DNA from: Nitrospirota bacterium
GTDB lineage: Bacteria > Nitrospirota > Nitrospiria > Nitrospirales > Nitrospiraceae
Direction of reading: 5' to 3'
Assembly (NCBI GenBank): GCA_026387665.1
Contig: JAPLLG010000007.1
Span: forward strand, 186,001 to 250,000
DNA: 64,000 nt
The position numbers were made by a program, and so were the translations under genes. The notes below the pieces were generated by a model, which had not been told where the DNA came from, searched no databases, and saw only the letters and a program-made list of their open reading frames with translations. Positions 22,184 through 31,882 of the stretch are shown here, one piece after another (positions within the stretch are counted from its first letter, which is position 1; each line of letters begins with the position of its first letter).

Positions 22184-23704
22184 CTACAGCACCGCCAAAT
22201 CGTATTGTTCCAAGTGCAAATGCTCGTCCGGCATCACAATGATCTTTGCGGAACATTCCCGTTCCACCGCCTCAAGCCCCTGCCGCTCTTCATCTTGCAG
22301 CAACCCGACAACCGAGGGATGGGCACCGACGACGATCTTCTGCGGCTCGGGGCTGCTGCCGATCCGACGAACATCGCGGAAGATTTCATAGACCACCGTG
22401 GTGGGCGACTTTGTATAGCCTCGCCCTTCGCAATAGTGACAGGGTTCGGAAAGCGAACGCAGAAGATCCTCGCGCACCCGCTCACGGGAAATCTCGATCA
22501 GCCCCAGATCGGAAATCCTGGACACTCTGGTGCGGGCCTTGTCGGTCGACATGGCATCGAGCAATGCGTGGTACACCTTATCGCGATTCTTCTCCCGCTC
22601 CATATCGATGAAGTCAACGATGATGATCCCGCCGATCCCGCGCAGCTTCATCTGATAGGCCACCTCTTTCGCGGCCTCCAGATTGTTCCGGAGAATGGTC
22701 TCCTCCTGATCGCGCTTCCCGACGAACCGTCCGGTGTTGACGTCGATGACGGTCATCGCTTCGGTATGGTCGATCACAAGATGCCCGCCGGACTTGAGCC
22801 AGACCTTGCGGCTGAGGGCCCGCGCCATCTCCTGCTCGACGCCCAGATGATCGAAGAGACTTTCGTCCTTGTCGTAGAAATGGATGCGGGAGGTCTGCTC
22901 AGGAGAAAATCGCTGCACGAAATCCCTGACCGCCTGATACTCCTCGCGCGAGTCAATCCATAACCGATCGACTTTCTTCCCGAAGAGATCGCGCACGACG
23001 CGGAAACTCAGGCTCAAATCGGCATGGAGCAAGGCTGGCGCCCCCTTCTGCTCGCGCTTCGCCAGGATGTCCTGCCAGAGCACATGCAGAAAATCGACGT
23101 CGGATCGCAGCTCGTCTTCTTTGACCCCTTCGCTCACCGTGCGGACAATGTAGCCGCAGCCTGGATGCCGCACCCGCTTCATAATGTCCTTGAGCCTGGC
23201 GCGCTCCTCGTCACGGGCGATGCGGCGGGACACGCCGATGTGCTCCACGTTGGGCATGAACACGAGATACCGGCCCGGGAGCGACACATAGGTCGTGACC
23301 CGCGAGCCCTTCGTCCCGATCGGCCCCTTGGAAATCTGGACCATCAGCTCCTGCCCTTCGGTCAGCAACTGCTCGATCGGCTTGGAGCTTTGGCGCCTGG
23401 GACCCACCATGTCCCCGTCTTTATCGGCATCCTTGTCATCCTCATCTACATCGACGAGGGTGTCGCCCGGTTCGGCGTCCAGCGACAAATCCGAGACGTG
23501 CATGAAGGCCGCCTTTTCGAGGCCGATATCCACAAAGGCCGCCTGCATGCCCGGCAGCACCTTCGCCACTTTTCCCTTATAAATATTCCCGACGAAGTCT
23601 TTGTGCTTCGCCCGATCTCCGAAGAGATCCGTGACGACTCCGCCGTCCAAGACCGCGACGCGAGTTTCCTCGCGTGCGACTGTAATGGCAATTTCTACTC
23701 CCAT
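22184..23704 (-). CDS. rng: Ribonuclease G
   Basis: A 506-residue RNase E/G-family endoribonuclease without the long E-type C-terminal scaffold, hence RNase G. It has an N-terminal S1 domain (residues about 35-120, GNIYKGKVAKVLPGMQAAFV), the DNase-I-like catalytic region with MTVIDVNTGRFVGKRD and IIIVDFIDMEREKNR, and the zinc-link cysteines in CHYCEGRG. It processes 16S rRNA 5' ends and turns over mRNA. An acidic insertion lies in the S1 region (DVDEDDKDADKDGDM). The gene lies 28 bases before dprA. Confidence 0.94.
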   Translation of the reverse strand: MGVEIAITVAREETRVAVLDGGVVTDLFGDRAKHKDFVGNIYKGKVAKVLPGMQAAFVDIGLEKAAFMHVSDLSLDAEPGDTLVDVDEDDKDADKDGDMVGPRRQSSKPIEQLLTEGQELMVQISKGPIGTKGSRVTTYVSLPGRYLVFMPNVEHIGVSRRIARDEERARLKDIMKRVRHPGCGYIVRTVSEGVKEDELRSDVDFLHVLWQDILAKREQKGAPALLHADLSLSFRVVRDLFGKKVDRLWIDSREEYQAVRDFVQRFSPEQTSRIHFYDKDESLFDHLGVEQEMARALSRKVWLKSGGHLVIDHTEAMTVIDVNTGRFVGKRDQEETILRNNLEAAKEVAYQMKLRGIGGIIIVDFIDMEREKNRDKVYHALLDAMSTDKARTRVSRISDLGLIEISRERVREDLLRSLSEPCHYCEGRGYTKSPTTVVYEIFRDVRRIGSSPEPQKIVVGAHPSVVGLLQDEERQGLEAVERECSAKIIVMPDEHLHLEQYDLAVL

Positions 23705-23871
23705 ACCGACTCCTTCCGTTCAGGAGAACCGTCGAACCGATGGGGAGGACGAACGCGGGGATCCCCAGGTTCCGGCCTCCACTCAACACCTCGTCGACCG
23801 ACGGTTTCCACCATACATCGACCCCTGTGCCTCGATCCCGATTCATTCGAGACCGCGCAATCACCTGTTCA

Positions 23872-24987
23872 CTAAAGAAAACTCAATCGCCGGCGTTTGA
23901 CATTCAAGAGCAGACCGAGCGACGCCAGCGTCATCACCGTCGCGCTCCCTCCGTAACTCATGAGCGGAAGGGGGATCCCTACGATGGGAAACATGCCCGC
24001 CGTCATGCCGATATTGACCACGATGCAAAAGCTCAACATGCAAGTAATGCCAACCGCCAGCAGCGCCCCAAGCCGGTCCTTCGCGCGCGCCACAATTTCC
24101 AGCGACAGCCAGATCAAGGCCACAAACAACAACAACAGCGCCAACACTCCCAAAAATCCCCACTCTTCAGCAAAGACCGAAAAGACAAAATCTGTGTGCC
24201 CTTCGGGCAAAAATTTCAATTGGCTCTGGGTCCCTCCGTAGAGTCCCTTCCCCGTCAGTTCTCCCGCGCCGATGGCAATCCTGGATTGAAGCGCATGGTA
24301 TCCCTTACCCCCCGTGTCATACGTCGGGTCAACAAAGGCCATAATGCGCTGCCGCTGATAATCATGCAATGACCCCCACATCGCCTCCCAGGCGAAGGGG
24401 AACAGCATCAGCGAAAACAAGAGGATCACGCCCAGGGCTTTCGACCGCATCCCCACCATCAGCAACATCGCCGCATAGACCGCCAAGAAGCTCAGCCCGC
24501 TCCCGAGATCCGGCTGCTTCAGGATCAGGAGTAGCCCGGGAAAGACCAATACCCCAGGCAACACCACTCGCTGGAGCCATCCGACCCTTGGCGCCTTTGA
24601 ATAGTAATGCGCCAAGGTCAGAATGAGGACCAGCTTGGCAAACTCCGATGGCTGGAACGCAAAGGGTCCCATTGGAATCCACCGTTGCGCCCCCCGGCTG
24701 CTCTTGCCTTCAAACAGCACGACCGCCAAGAGGACCAGAATAATAACATAGGCAGGATACGCTAACCGGGCGATTCGATGATAGTCCGAGAGCCACATGA
24801 CCAGAAACGCGACCGCGCCGAGCAGAATCCAGACAACCTGTTTGGCATAAAATGGGAACGCCGCATCCTGGTCATGCGTCACGCTATAAATCGACAGCAC
24901 GCCGACCCCCAGGATGGCCACGATCAGTCCGATAAAACGGAGATCGAAACTGTCAAAGCCGCGGCTATTGATTACCCGGTCGATCAT
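23872..24987 (-). CDS. rodA: Rod-shape SEDS glycosyltransferase RodA
   Basis: A 371-residue polytopic membrane protein of the SEDS family that polymerises glycan strands of lateral cell-wall peptidoglycan with its partner PBP2. About ten helices are seen, with the family motifs QPSEFAKLVLILTLAHYYSK, LKQPDLGSGLSFLAVYAAML and GIPLPLMSYGGSATVMTLAS. The start overlaps the stop of the PBP2 gene (ATGA). It is the last gene of the mreB-mreC-mreD-mrdA-rodA unit. Confidence 0.96.
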   Translation of the reverse strand: MIDRVINSRGFDSFDLRFIGLIVAILGVGVLSIYSVTHDQDAAFPFYAKQVVWILLGAVAFLVMWLSDYHRIARLAYPAYVIILVLLAVVLFEGKSSRGAQRWIPMGPFAFQPSEFAKLVLILTLAHYYSKAPRVGWLQRVVLPGVLVFPGLLLILKQPDLGSGLSFLAVYAAMLLMVGMRSKALGVILLFSLMLFPFAWEAMWGSLHDYQRQRIMAFVDPTYDTGGKGYHALQSRIAIGAGELTGKGLYGGTQSQLKFLPEGHTDFVFSVFAEEWGFLGVLALLLLFVALIWLSLEIVARAKDRLGALLAVGITCMLSFCIVVNIGMTAGMFPIVGIPLPLMSYGGSATVMTLASLGLLLNVKRRRLSFL

Positions 24988-26864
24988 CGTGTGCCCTGTC
25001 CTCCAACATCACCGTCCCGCGCAACGATGCCATTCGTAGCGCTGGCAGAAAGAGGCGGCATCAGCTTCACATAGGTCTCGATCAGCTCCTTCGCGAGAGG
25101 CGCCGCGGCGGACCCTCCGTGCCCCATATGTTCCCCCAGCACCGCGACGGCAATGGTCGGCGCATCGACCGGAGCGAAAGCCACAAACCAGGCATGGTCA
25201 CGAAACTTCTTCGGAATATCCTTCTCGGCCTTTTTGTCTTTCCCTAAGGCCGTCGTCTGAGCCGTACCGGTCTTCCCGGCAATCGTGATCAACGCCGACT
25301 TCGCCCGCGTGGCAGTCCCCTCTTTCACCACCCCGGCCAGCGCCTCTTTAATCAACGGCAAGATCTCGGGTCTCAGCTTCAATGTGCGCTTCGGAACCGT
25401 CGGCCTTTCCTGCAGCTCTCCGGTCGCTCGGTCCATCACCGCCTGGACCAATCGCGGGCGGAAGGTTACGCCGTCGTTGGCTACTGTGCCGATCAGACTC
25501 GCCATCTGCAGCGGAGTCACATTCACATAACCCTGTCCGATCGAAGCCGAAATCGTTTCACCTGGCAGCCATGGTTCATTCTTGGCCTTCAGTTTCCAGG
25601 CTGCGGAAGGCACAATCCCGATCCGTTCAGACGGCAGCTCGATCTCCGTCTCCTCCCCCAACCCGAACTGATGGGCGAAGGAGGCCATCGTCTCGATGCC
25701 CATCCGCTGCCCGACCGTATAGAAATATACGTCACAGGATTGCACCAGCGCGCGCCGGAGATCCACCGACCCATGCCCGCCGGCCTTCCAGTCATGATAC
25801 AGGCGGCGACCGAATTGATAGCCTCCATTGCAGTGGATGGTCGTCGCAGGCGTCACCGTATTGGTCTCCAGCGCGGCAGCGGCCATCATCACTTTGAAGA
25901 CCGAACCGGGCGGGTACTGGCCTTGCGAGGCGCGATTGTTCAACGGGCGTCCCTCGTTTTGCACGATCTCGGCCCATTGTTTCGGGGTGAGTTCCCGCGA
26001 AAGGATGTTCGGATCAAAACCTGGCCGGCTCGCCATGGCCAGCACGTCGCCCGTCCTAGGATCCAACGCGACGATCGCGCCCGACTCATCCCCCAACAGA
26101 TTTTCTGCCACCTTTTGCAGCCGCACGTCGATCGTCAGATATAAATTATCCCCGGCATGGGGCTGTTCCACGACGACCGTTCGTTTCTCGTGGCCCACCG
26201 CGTCGACTTCAATACTTTTCTGCCCAGCCTGCCCCCGCACAAACCGGTCGAAGAACTTCTCCACGCCATATTGGCCGACGATGCTGCCCTGATGCAGGTC
26301 TGAAAATTCCGGTCGCTCCAACTGCTCCGGCGAGACTTCCCCGACATAGCCCAACAGATGCGACGCCGTCACACCACCGGGATAATTCCGCTGGGATTCG
26401 ACTTGCACCATGACCCCGGGCATGTCCAAACGATGGGACTCGATTAACGTCGCTTCACGGAGGCTTAAACGATCCTTCACCTTGCGCGGCAATTGCTTGC
26501 TGCCCCTCGCCATGATCTTCTTTCTGACAAACACAGGATCCAGCCCCACCAGATTAGTCAACTGATCGATGAGCACATTACGATCCTTGACGTCTTCAAG
26601 CGATACATAGAGCGTGAAGCTGGGAACATTGTTTGCCAGCAACACCCCGTTGCGGTCGTAGATCAGCCCTCGCGCCGGCTCCATGATGACCGAGCGGGTG
26701 CGATTGTTCTCGGAGAGATCGCGGTAGTAGAGCCCCTCACGAATCTGCAAGTGCCAGAGTCGCAACCCCAAGAGGGCCACGACGAGCAACAGCCCCACGC
26801 GCAGAATGATTAGCCTGCGTTGGAGCTCACCGAGTTCAGAATCGTGTAGACCAGCTGTTGCCAT
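24984..26864 (-). CDS. mrdA: Penicillin-binding protein 2
   Basis: A 626-residue class B transpeptidase, the partner of RodA. One N-terminal membrane helix (LIILRVGLLLVVALLGLRLW) is followed by the pedestal domain (ARGLIYDRNGVLLANNVPS) and the transpeptidase domain with catalytic S-V-F-K (YPPGSVFKVMMA) and KTGTAQ. It cross-links peptidoglycan in the lateral wall. It overlaps rodA by four bases and lies 44 bases downstream of mreD, the classic rod-shape operon order. Confidence 0.96.
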   Translation of the reverse strand: MATAGLHDSELGELQRRLIILRVGLLLVVALLGLRLWHLQIREGLYYRDLSENNRTRSVIMEPARGLIYDRNGVLLANNVPSFTLYVSLEDVKDRNVLIDQLTNLVGLDPVFVRKKIMARGSKQLPRKVKDRLSLREATLIESHRLDMPGVMVQVESQRNYPGGVTASHLLGYVGEVSPEQLERPEFSDLHQGSIVGQYGVEKFFDRFVRGQAGQKSIEVDAVGHEKRTVVVEQPHAGDNLYLTIDVRLQKVAENLLGDESGAIVALDPRTGDVLAMASRPGFDPNILSRELTPKQWAEIVQNEGRPLNNRASQGQYPPGSVFKVMMAAAALETNTVTPATTIHCNGGYQFGRRLYHDWKAGGHGSVDLRRALVQSCDVYFYTVGQRMGIETMASFAHQFGLGEETEIELPSERIGIVPSAAWKLKAKNEPWLPGETISASIGQGYVNVTPLQMASLIGTVANDGVTFRPRLVQAVMDRATGELQERPTVPKRTLKLRPEILPLIKEALAGVVKEGTATRAKSALITIAGKTGTAQTTALGKDKKAEKDIPKKFRDHAWFVAFAPVDAPTIAVAVLGEHMGHGGSAAAPLAKELIETYVKLMPPLSASATNGIVARDGDVGGQGTR

Positions 26865-26908
26865 GACTCACAAGCAATATTATTCCGCCACGCCCATCGC
26901 CGAGACCG

Positions 26909-27400
26909 CTATTCGGTCCTCAGGCGGGCCACCTGAAACCGTTGCGAGAGCAGCCAATAGAGCCCTGCTCCGACCAACCCGTCAAAACAGGCTTGAGGCA
27001 GGACGATCGCCCCCACCATCTGCCAGACCTGCGCGAGATCAAGACTCTTGAAGTTCGCGGCGGCGAGCAGTCCGCTCGCCAGGGACGCCGCCAACAATCC
27101 CACACCCACTGAGATCGACGTCACTTGCGACACCTGCCGTCCCAAGAACCCCGCCAAGAGCCCCACGCCGCCGTTCGTCAGGAGACTGAGCCCAAGTTCG
27201 CCGGCAGAGAACAGACTCAGCACCCAGCCGATCGCGAGCCCCACGAGCAGGCCTTCCATTTCACCGGCAAATAGCCCGACAAACGCGGCAGCCACCAGCC
27301 CTAAATCCGGCTTAATGTTCCATACGCTCAGATGTGGCAACAGCGTCGCCTGCACAGGGACGAGCAGCAGCACAAGAATCAGATAGAGGAGAAATTTCAT
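26909..27400 (-). CDS. mreD: Rod shape-determining protein MreD
   Basis: A 163-residue inner-membrane protein with five to six hydrophobic helices, the normal size for MreD. It begins MKFLLYLILVLLLVPVQATL and has L-P-H-L-S-V-W-N-I-K-P-D-L-G-L, a typical MreD start. It links the MreB/MreC scaffold to the RodA-PBP2 enzymes. It is two bases downstream of mreC. MreD is poorly conserved, so part of this call rests on its place in the operon. Confidence 0.9.
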   Translation of the reverse strand: MKFLLYLILVLLLVPVQATLLPHLSVWNIKPDLGLVAAAFVGLFAGEMEGLLVGLAIGWVLSLFSAGELGLSLLTNGGVGLLAGFLGRQVSQVTSISVGVGLLAASLASGLLAAANFKSLDLAQVWQMVGAIVLPQACFDGLVGAGLYWLLSQRFQVARLRTE

Positions 27401-27402
27401 GG

Positions 27403-28278
27403 TTACGGCTTCCCGGGCAAATCCACTCCTCCCGCAGTCTTCGTGGACTGTCCGTACGACGCCTGAATCACCAACACTTCTTCCACGCGGCCGACATCGA
27501 CTTCCGGCATCAGCTCGGCCGACTGGAACAGGGCGCCTTCCTGCTTATCGATATGCGTAATCGTGCCGATCGCGAGCCCTCGCGGGAAGTCACCGACGAG
27601 GCCCGACGTCACAACCCGATCGCCGTCTCGAAGCGTCGACAGCAACGGAAGATACTTCAGCTGGGCCAGCCCCTGCTGGGTGCCTTCCACAATCCCTTCG
27701 TCTCTCGTCCGCTGGATGAGACCGGCGATGGCATTGTTCGGGTCCGTCACCAGGAGCACCACCGAGGACGCCCCGGTCGTCTTCACAATGCGCCCGACGA
27801 CACCGGCAGGCGTAATCACGCCCATATCCGGCTTGATCCCGTCGCTTTCGCCCTTATTGAGGATAATGGCTTGATACCGGTTGGTGGTGTCGCGCCCGAT
27901 GACTCGAGCTGCAACCATCGTGGGGAGCGCCTGTTCCTTGAACTCCAGCAAGGCTGTCAATCGTTCTGTCGCGGCAGCCAGCTCACGCAACTGGCTGTTT
28001 TGTCCGCGCAACCACTCAATGTCTTTCCGGAGTTGCTGGTTCTCTTCCCAGACGCCTTGCAAAACCACGTACTGTTGCCAGCGATTGGCAATACCCGTGT
28101 CGATGGACGCAATCACTTCGAGCGGAATACGCGCGACGTGCCCGACTGGCCCGCCGAGATACTGCAAGAGTCCTTGGATTTGACCGGGAAACAGGAAAAG
28201 AGCCGCCAGCAAAAGTGCGAAGCAGACGAACGCCAGCCGTCTGGCACCGGAGGAAGAACGAGAGTTAGCCATCCACAT
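27403..28278 (-). CDS. mreC: Rod shape-determining protein MreC
   Basis: A 291-residue bitopic protein. A membrane helix near the N-terminus (LAFVCFALLLAALFLFPG) is followed by a periplasmic coiled coil (about residues 75-115, ENQQLRKDIEWLRGQNSQLR) and the beta-barrel MreC domain (AARVIGRDTTNRYQAIILNK, GVVGRIVKTTGASSVVLLVT, VVTSGLVGDFPRGL). It activates PBP2 in the elongation complex. It lies 21 bases after mreB and just before mreD. Confidence 0.96.
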   Translation of the reverse strand: MWMANSRSSSGARRLAFVCFALLLAALFLFPGQIQGLLQYLGGPVGHVARIPLEVIASIDTGIANRWQQYVVLQGVWEENQQLRKDIEWLRGQNSQLRELAAATERLTALLEFKEQALPTMVAARVIGRDTTNRYQAIILNKGESDGIKPDMGVITPAGVVGRIVKTTGASSVVLLVTDPNNAIAGLIQRTRDEGIVEGTQQGLAQLKYLPLLSTLRDGDRVVTSGLVGDFPRGLAIGTITHIDKQEGALFQSAELMPEVDVGRVEEVLVIQASYGQSTKTAGGVDLPGKP

Positions 28279-28299
28279 AAGGAAATTAGGGATGGAACC

Positions 28300-29367
<1,068 letters not shown>

Positions 29368-29386
29368 TCAGACTCCGACGACACGC

Positions 29387-29845
29387 TCAGTCGGGCAACG
29401 CCAGTCGCCCCACATCCAACACCTGGGTACCGGCCACCTCGTCACCAAGACGCCGCCCCTGTTCATTCCCAAGAATCAAGATCGCTTCGAACGCAATAAT
29501 TGCCACCGACACAATCCAGCCCACATAGGGGACGGCGAAGGCTAACTGCGCGACCGCAAAGGGCATATTGCGAATGATGGATTCCCGAAATCCTGCGGCC
29601 TCATGCCGGCCTGGAAGCACCGTCTGGAGGCCGATCAATCGCTTGCCGATACTCCGCCCCCCGGCAAACCCATCAGCAATCAGTATATACGCTAACCCTG
29701 CGAGGAAACCTACCGGCACAATCACTTGACCGGCTGCCGCCACGATGAACAAATCGATCAACTTGGCGATACCGCGGTTCAAGACCTGCGCCTTGGGATA
29801 GATCCCGGCACCGATTGAATGAACCCCGCTAACCTCCTCCGCCAA
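29387..29845 (-). CDS. RDD-family membrane protein
   Basis: A 152-residue membrane protein with three hydrophobic segments and the RDD pattern: VLNRGIAKLIDLFIVAAAGQ at the first helix (Arg and Asp of the motif), then DGFAGGRSIGKRLIGLQ, then a C-terminal pair of helices. RDD proteins are mostly uncharacterised; some act as ion antiporters. It lies just before mreB on the same strand and may be co-transcribed with it. Divergent from the 30067 gene with a 221-base gap. Confidence 0.85.
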   Translation of the reverse strand: MAEEVSGVHSIGAGIYPKAQVLNRGIAKLIDLFIVAAAGQVIVPVGFLAGLAYILIADGFAGGRSIGKRLIGLQTVLPGRHEAAGFRESIIRNMPFAVAQLAFAVPYVGWIVSVAIIAFEAILILGNEQGRRLGDEVAGTQVLDVGRLALPD

Positions 29846-30066
29846 GAGCGCTCCTCACAATTTAATAACAAAGTATAGCAAATCAAACTATCCAGCACAA
29901 ACAAAGACCATTCTTCAGCAAATCGACAGGACGGCGCGATTTCACGCCTGTTCGAACAGGCCCGCAACCAGATCCTGAACGCGCCGCATGACGGAACGGT
30001 CGTCTCTTGCCTTTGCACAAGATCCCTGAGTACAATCCGCCTCTACGAATTTCCTGAGGAGTGGTC

Positions 30067-30765
30067 ATGATCAAATTGATGCGCGACGCGTCCCATAACT
30101 ATCCCTGGCTCCTCAAATCCATCATGGGGATCATCGCCCTCGCCTTCGTGATCACCATGGGCTGGTGGGGATTCGGCGAACAGACCGGCACCGTCGTCGC
30201 GTCAGTCGGCGATCTCACCGTATCCCACGATGAGTTTCGGCGCGCCTACGAAAATACCTACCGCTTCTACAAAGACAAAGTCCCCGGAGATTTCAAAGAC
30301 GAAACGATCAAGCAGTTTGTGGTCGAGCAGCTGATCGACAATCGAACCTGGCTGATCGCGGCGAAGAACATGGGCCTCACCGTGGCAGACGACGACCTGC
30401 GCGACGTCATCATGCAGATCCCGGACTTCCAAAAGAACGGCACCTTCGATCCGGAAGTCTACCAGCGGCTCCTGGCCGCGAACCATCTGACGCCGGCGCT
30501 GTTCGAAGCGATGGAAGCGAAAGAAGTGCTCAGCAATAAAGCCCGGATGATCATCCGGGACGCAGTGGCTCTCACTCCTGCCGAAATTGCCGAGGCACAG
30601 ACCCTCACGCTCAGGCAGACGGAATCGGATCCGGCCAAAACTGCCGCAGCCAAGGACCGCGCTATCCAAGACGTCCTCTTTCAAAAGCAGCAACGAGCGC
30701 TGCTGGCCTATACGGAATCGCTCAAGACTACGCTCCCGATCACGATTCACCGCGAGCTGCTCTAG
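30067..30765 (+). CDS. SurA/PpiD N-terminal-like chaperone, no PPIase domain
   Basis: A 232-residue protein with an N-terminal membrane anchor (SIMGIIALAFVITMGWWGFG) and a SurA_N-type helical chaperone domain: VASVGDLTVSHDEFRRAYEN, then VVEQLIDNRTWLIAAKNMGL, IPDFQKNGTFDPEVYQRLLA. This matches PpiD/SurA N-termini, but the parvulin isomerase domain is absent. ATG 30067 is chosen because GAGGA lies six bases before it; a GTG at 30061 would leave no spacing. It probably helps folding of exported proteins at the periplasmic face. It is convergent with queA. Confidence 0.8.
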   Translation: MIKLMRDASHNYPWLLKSIMGIIALAFVITMGWWGFGEQTGTVVASVGDLTVSHDEFRRAYENTYRFYKDKVPGDFKDETIKQFVVEQLIDNRTWLIAAKNMGLTVADDDLRDVIMQIPDFQKNGTFDPEVYQRLLAANHLTPALFEAMEAKEVLSNKARMIIRDAVALTPAEIAEAQTLTLRQTESDPAKTAAAKDRAIQDVLFQKQQRALLAYTESLKTTLPITIHRELL

Positions 30766-30774
30766 TACCCGTCA

Positions 30775-30853
30775 AACGTCATCACGTCTTCAAGTCCCAA
30801 CGTCTCAGGCGATCTTCGCCCTGGACTTTCTGACTTGAAGACATGACGACGTT
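30775..30853. repeat. 79-bp inverted repeat between convergent genes
   Basis: The left arm (AACGTCATCACGTCTTCAAG plus TC, 30775-30796) pairs with the right arm at 30832-30853 at 20 of 22 positions. The loop itself contains GGCGATCTTCGCC. It lies between the stop codons of the SurA-like gene and queA and could stop or stabilise transcripts from both sides. It does not match families A or B. Confidence 0.75.
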
Positions 30854-30862
30854 CCGACCTTC

Positions 30863-31882
30863 TCAGAGAATCAACATCGCATCACCATAACTGTAAAAGC
30901 GGTACCGCTCGCGAACCGCCTCTGCATAGGCTTCTCGAAGAAACTCCGTCCCGGCCAGTGCGGAGACCAGCATCAGCAAGGTCGTTCTGGGCAAGTGAAA
31001 GTTCGTGAGCAGGGCATCGATCGCCTGAAACGAAAACCCCGGCGTCATGAAGATATCCGTCTCTCCCTGATAGGGTCTGACCCGGCCCTCCGCACGAGCC
31101 GCCGTTTCAAGCGCACGGACCACGGTCGTCCCGACCGCGACGATTCTGCCCCCCGCTGCGCGCGCCTGCTCCATGGCATGGACCGCCTCTGCTCCAACCT
31201 CGATCCATTCAGCTCCCATCCGATGGTCTTCGATCTGCTCGGCCGTCACCTGCTTGAAGGTCCCGATCCCCACATGGAGCGTGACGGACGTGAGACCGAT
31301 CCCGCGCTGTTGCAGCCGCGCCAACAGATCCGGCGTGAAATGAAGCCCGGCGGTCGGCGCGGCAATCGCCCCTTCATGTTGCGCAAAGAGGGTTTGGTAC
31401 CACTCGCGATCCTGATCGGTCGGCGCCCGCTTCAAGTAGGGAGGCAGCGGCATCCGGCCATGTTGCCGCAACCACTCGGACCATGGGATAGGACTCTCCA
31501 CCCGGACCCTCGTTCCGGCCGCGCCGCGCTCGACCACCACCGCAGAAGCATCCGCGCCAATCTCAATCACCTGGCCAGGCCGAAACGTGCCCTTGATCAA
31601 CACTTCCCACATCGCATCGCCGAGATCCTTCACAAAGAGAATCTCGACCTCCGCCCCGGACGGGCGTTTCCGTCCCGCCACGCGCGCGGCCACCACCTTC
31701 GTATTATTGACCACGAGGAGATCGCTTGGCTGCAGCAAATCCGGCAGCGCGTCAATGCGGCGATGGGCCAGCGAACGATCAAGCGGCTGCAGCACGAGCA
31801 GCCTGGCCTGGTCGCGCGGAAGGCTTGGCTGCGCAGCGATCAGCGAAGCATCGAATGGAAAGTCGAATTCGGAGAGCTGCAT
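30863..31882 (-). CDS. queA: S-adenosylmethionine:tRNA ribosyltransferase-isomerase
   Basis: A 339-residue QueA, which transfers the ribosyl part of SAM to preQ1 in tRNA during queuosine synthesis. Motifs include DFPFDASLIAAQPSLPRDQA at the start, LLVVNNTKVVAARVAGRK, EGAIAAPTAGLHFT and NFHLPRTTLLMLVSAL. ATG 31882 shares one base with the upstream stop (TGATG); a longer frame would overlap the spoIID-like gene by 130 bases. No other queuosine gene is in the window. Confidence 0.96.
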   Translation of the reverse strand: MQLSEFDFPFDASLIAAQPSLPRDQARLLVLQPLDRSLAHRRIDALPDLLQPSDLLVVNNTKVVAARVAGRKRPSGAEVEILFVKDLGDAMWEVLIKGTFRPGQVIEIGADASAVVVERGAAGTRVRVESPIPWSEWLRQHGRMPLPPYLKRAPTDQDREWYQTLFAQHEGAIAAPTAGLHFTPDLLARLQQRGIGLTSVTLHVGIGTFKQVTAEQIEDHRMGAEWIEVGAEAVHAMEQARAAGGRIVAVGTTVVRALETAARAEGRVRPYQGETDIFMTPGFSFQAIDALLTNFHLPRTTLLMLVSALAGTEFLREAYAEAVRERYRFYSYGDAMLIL

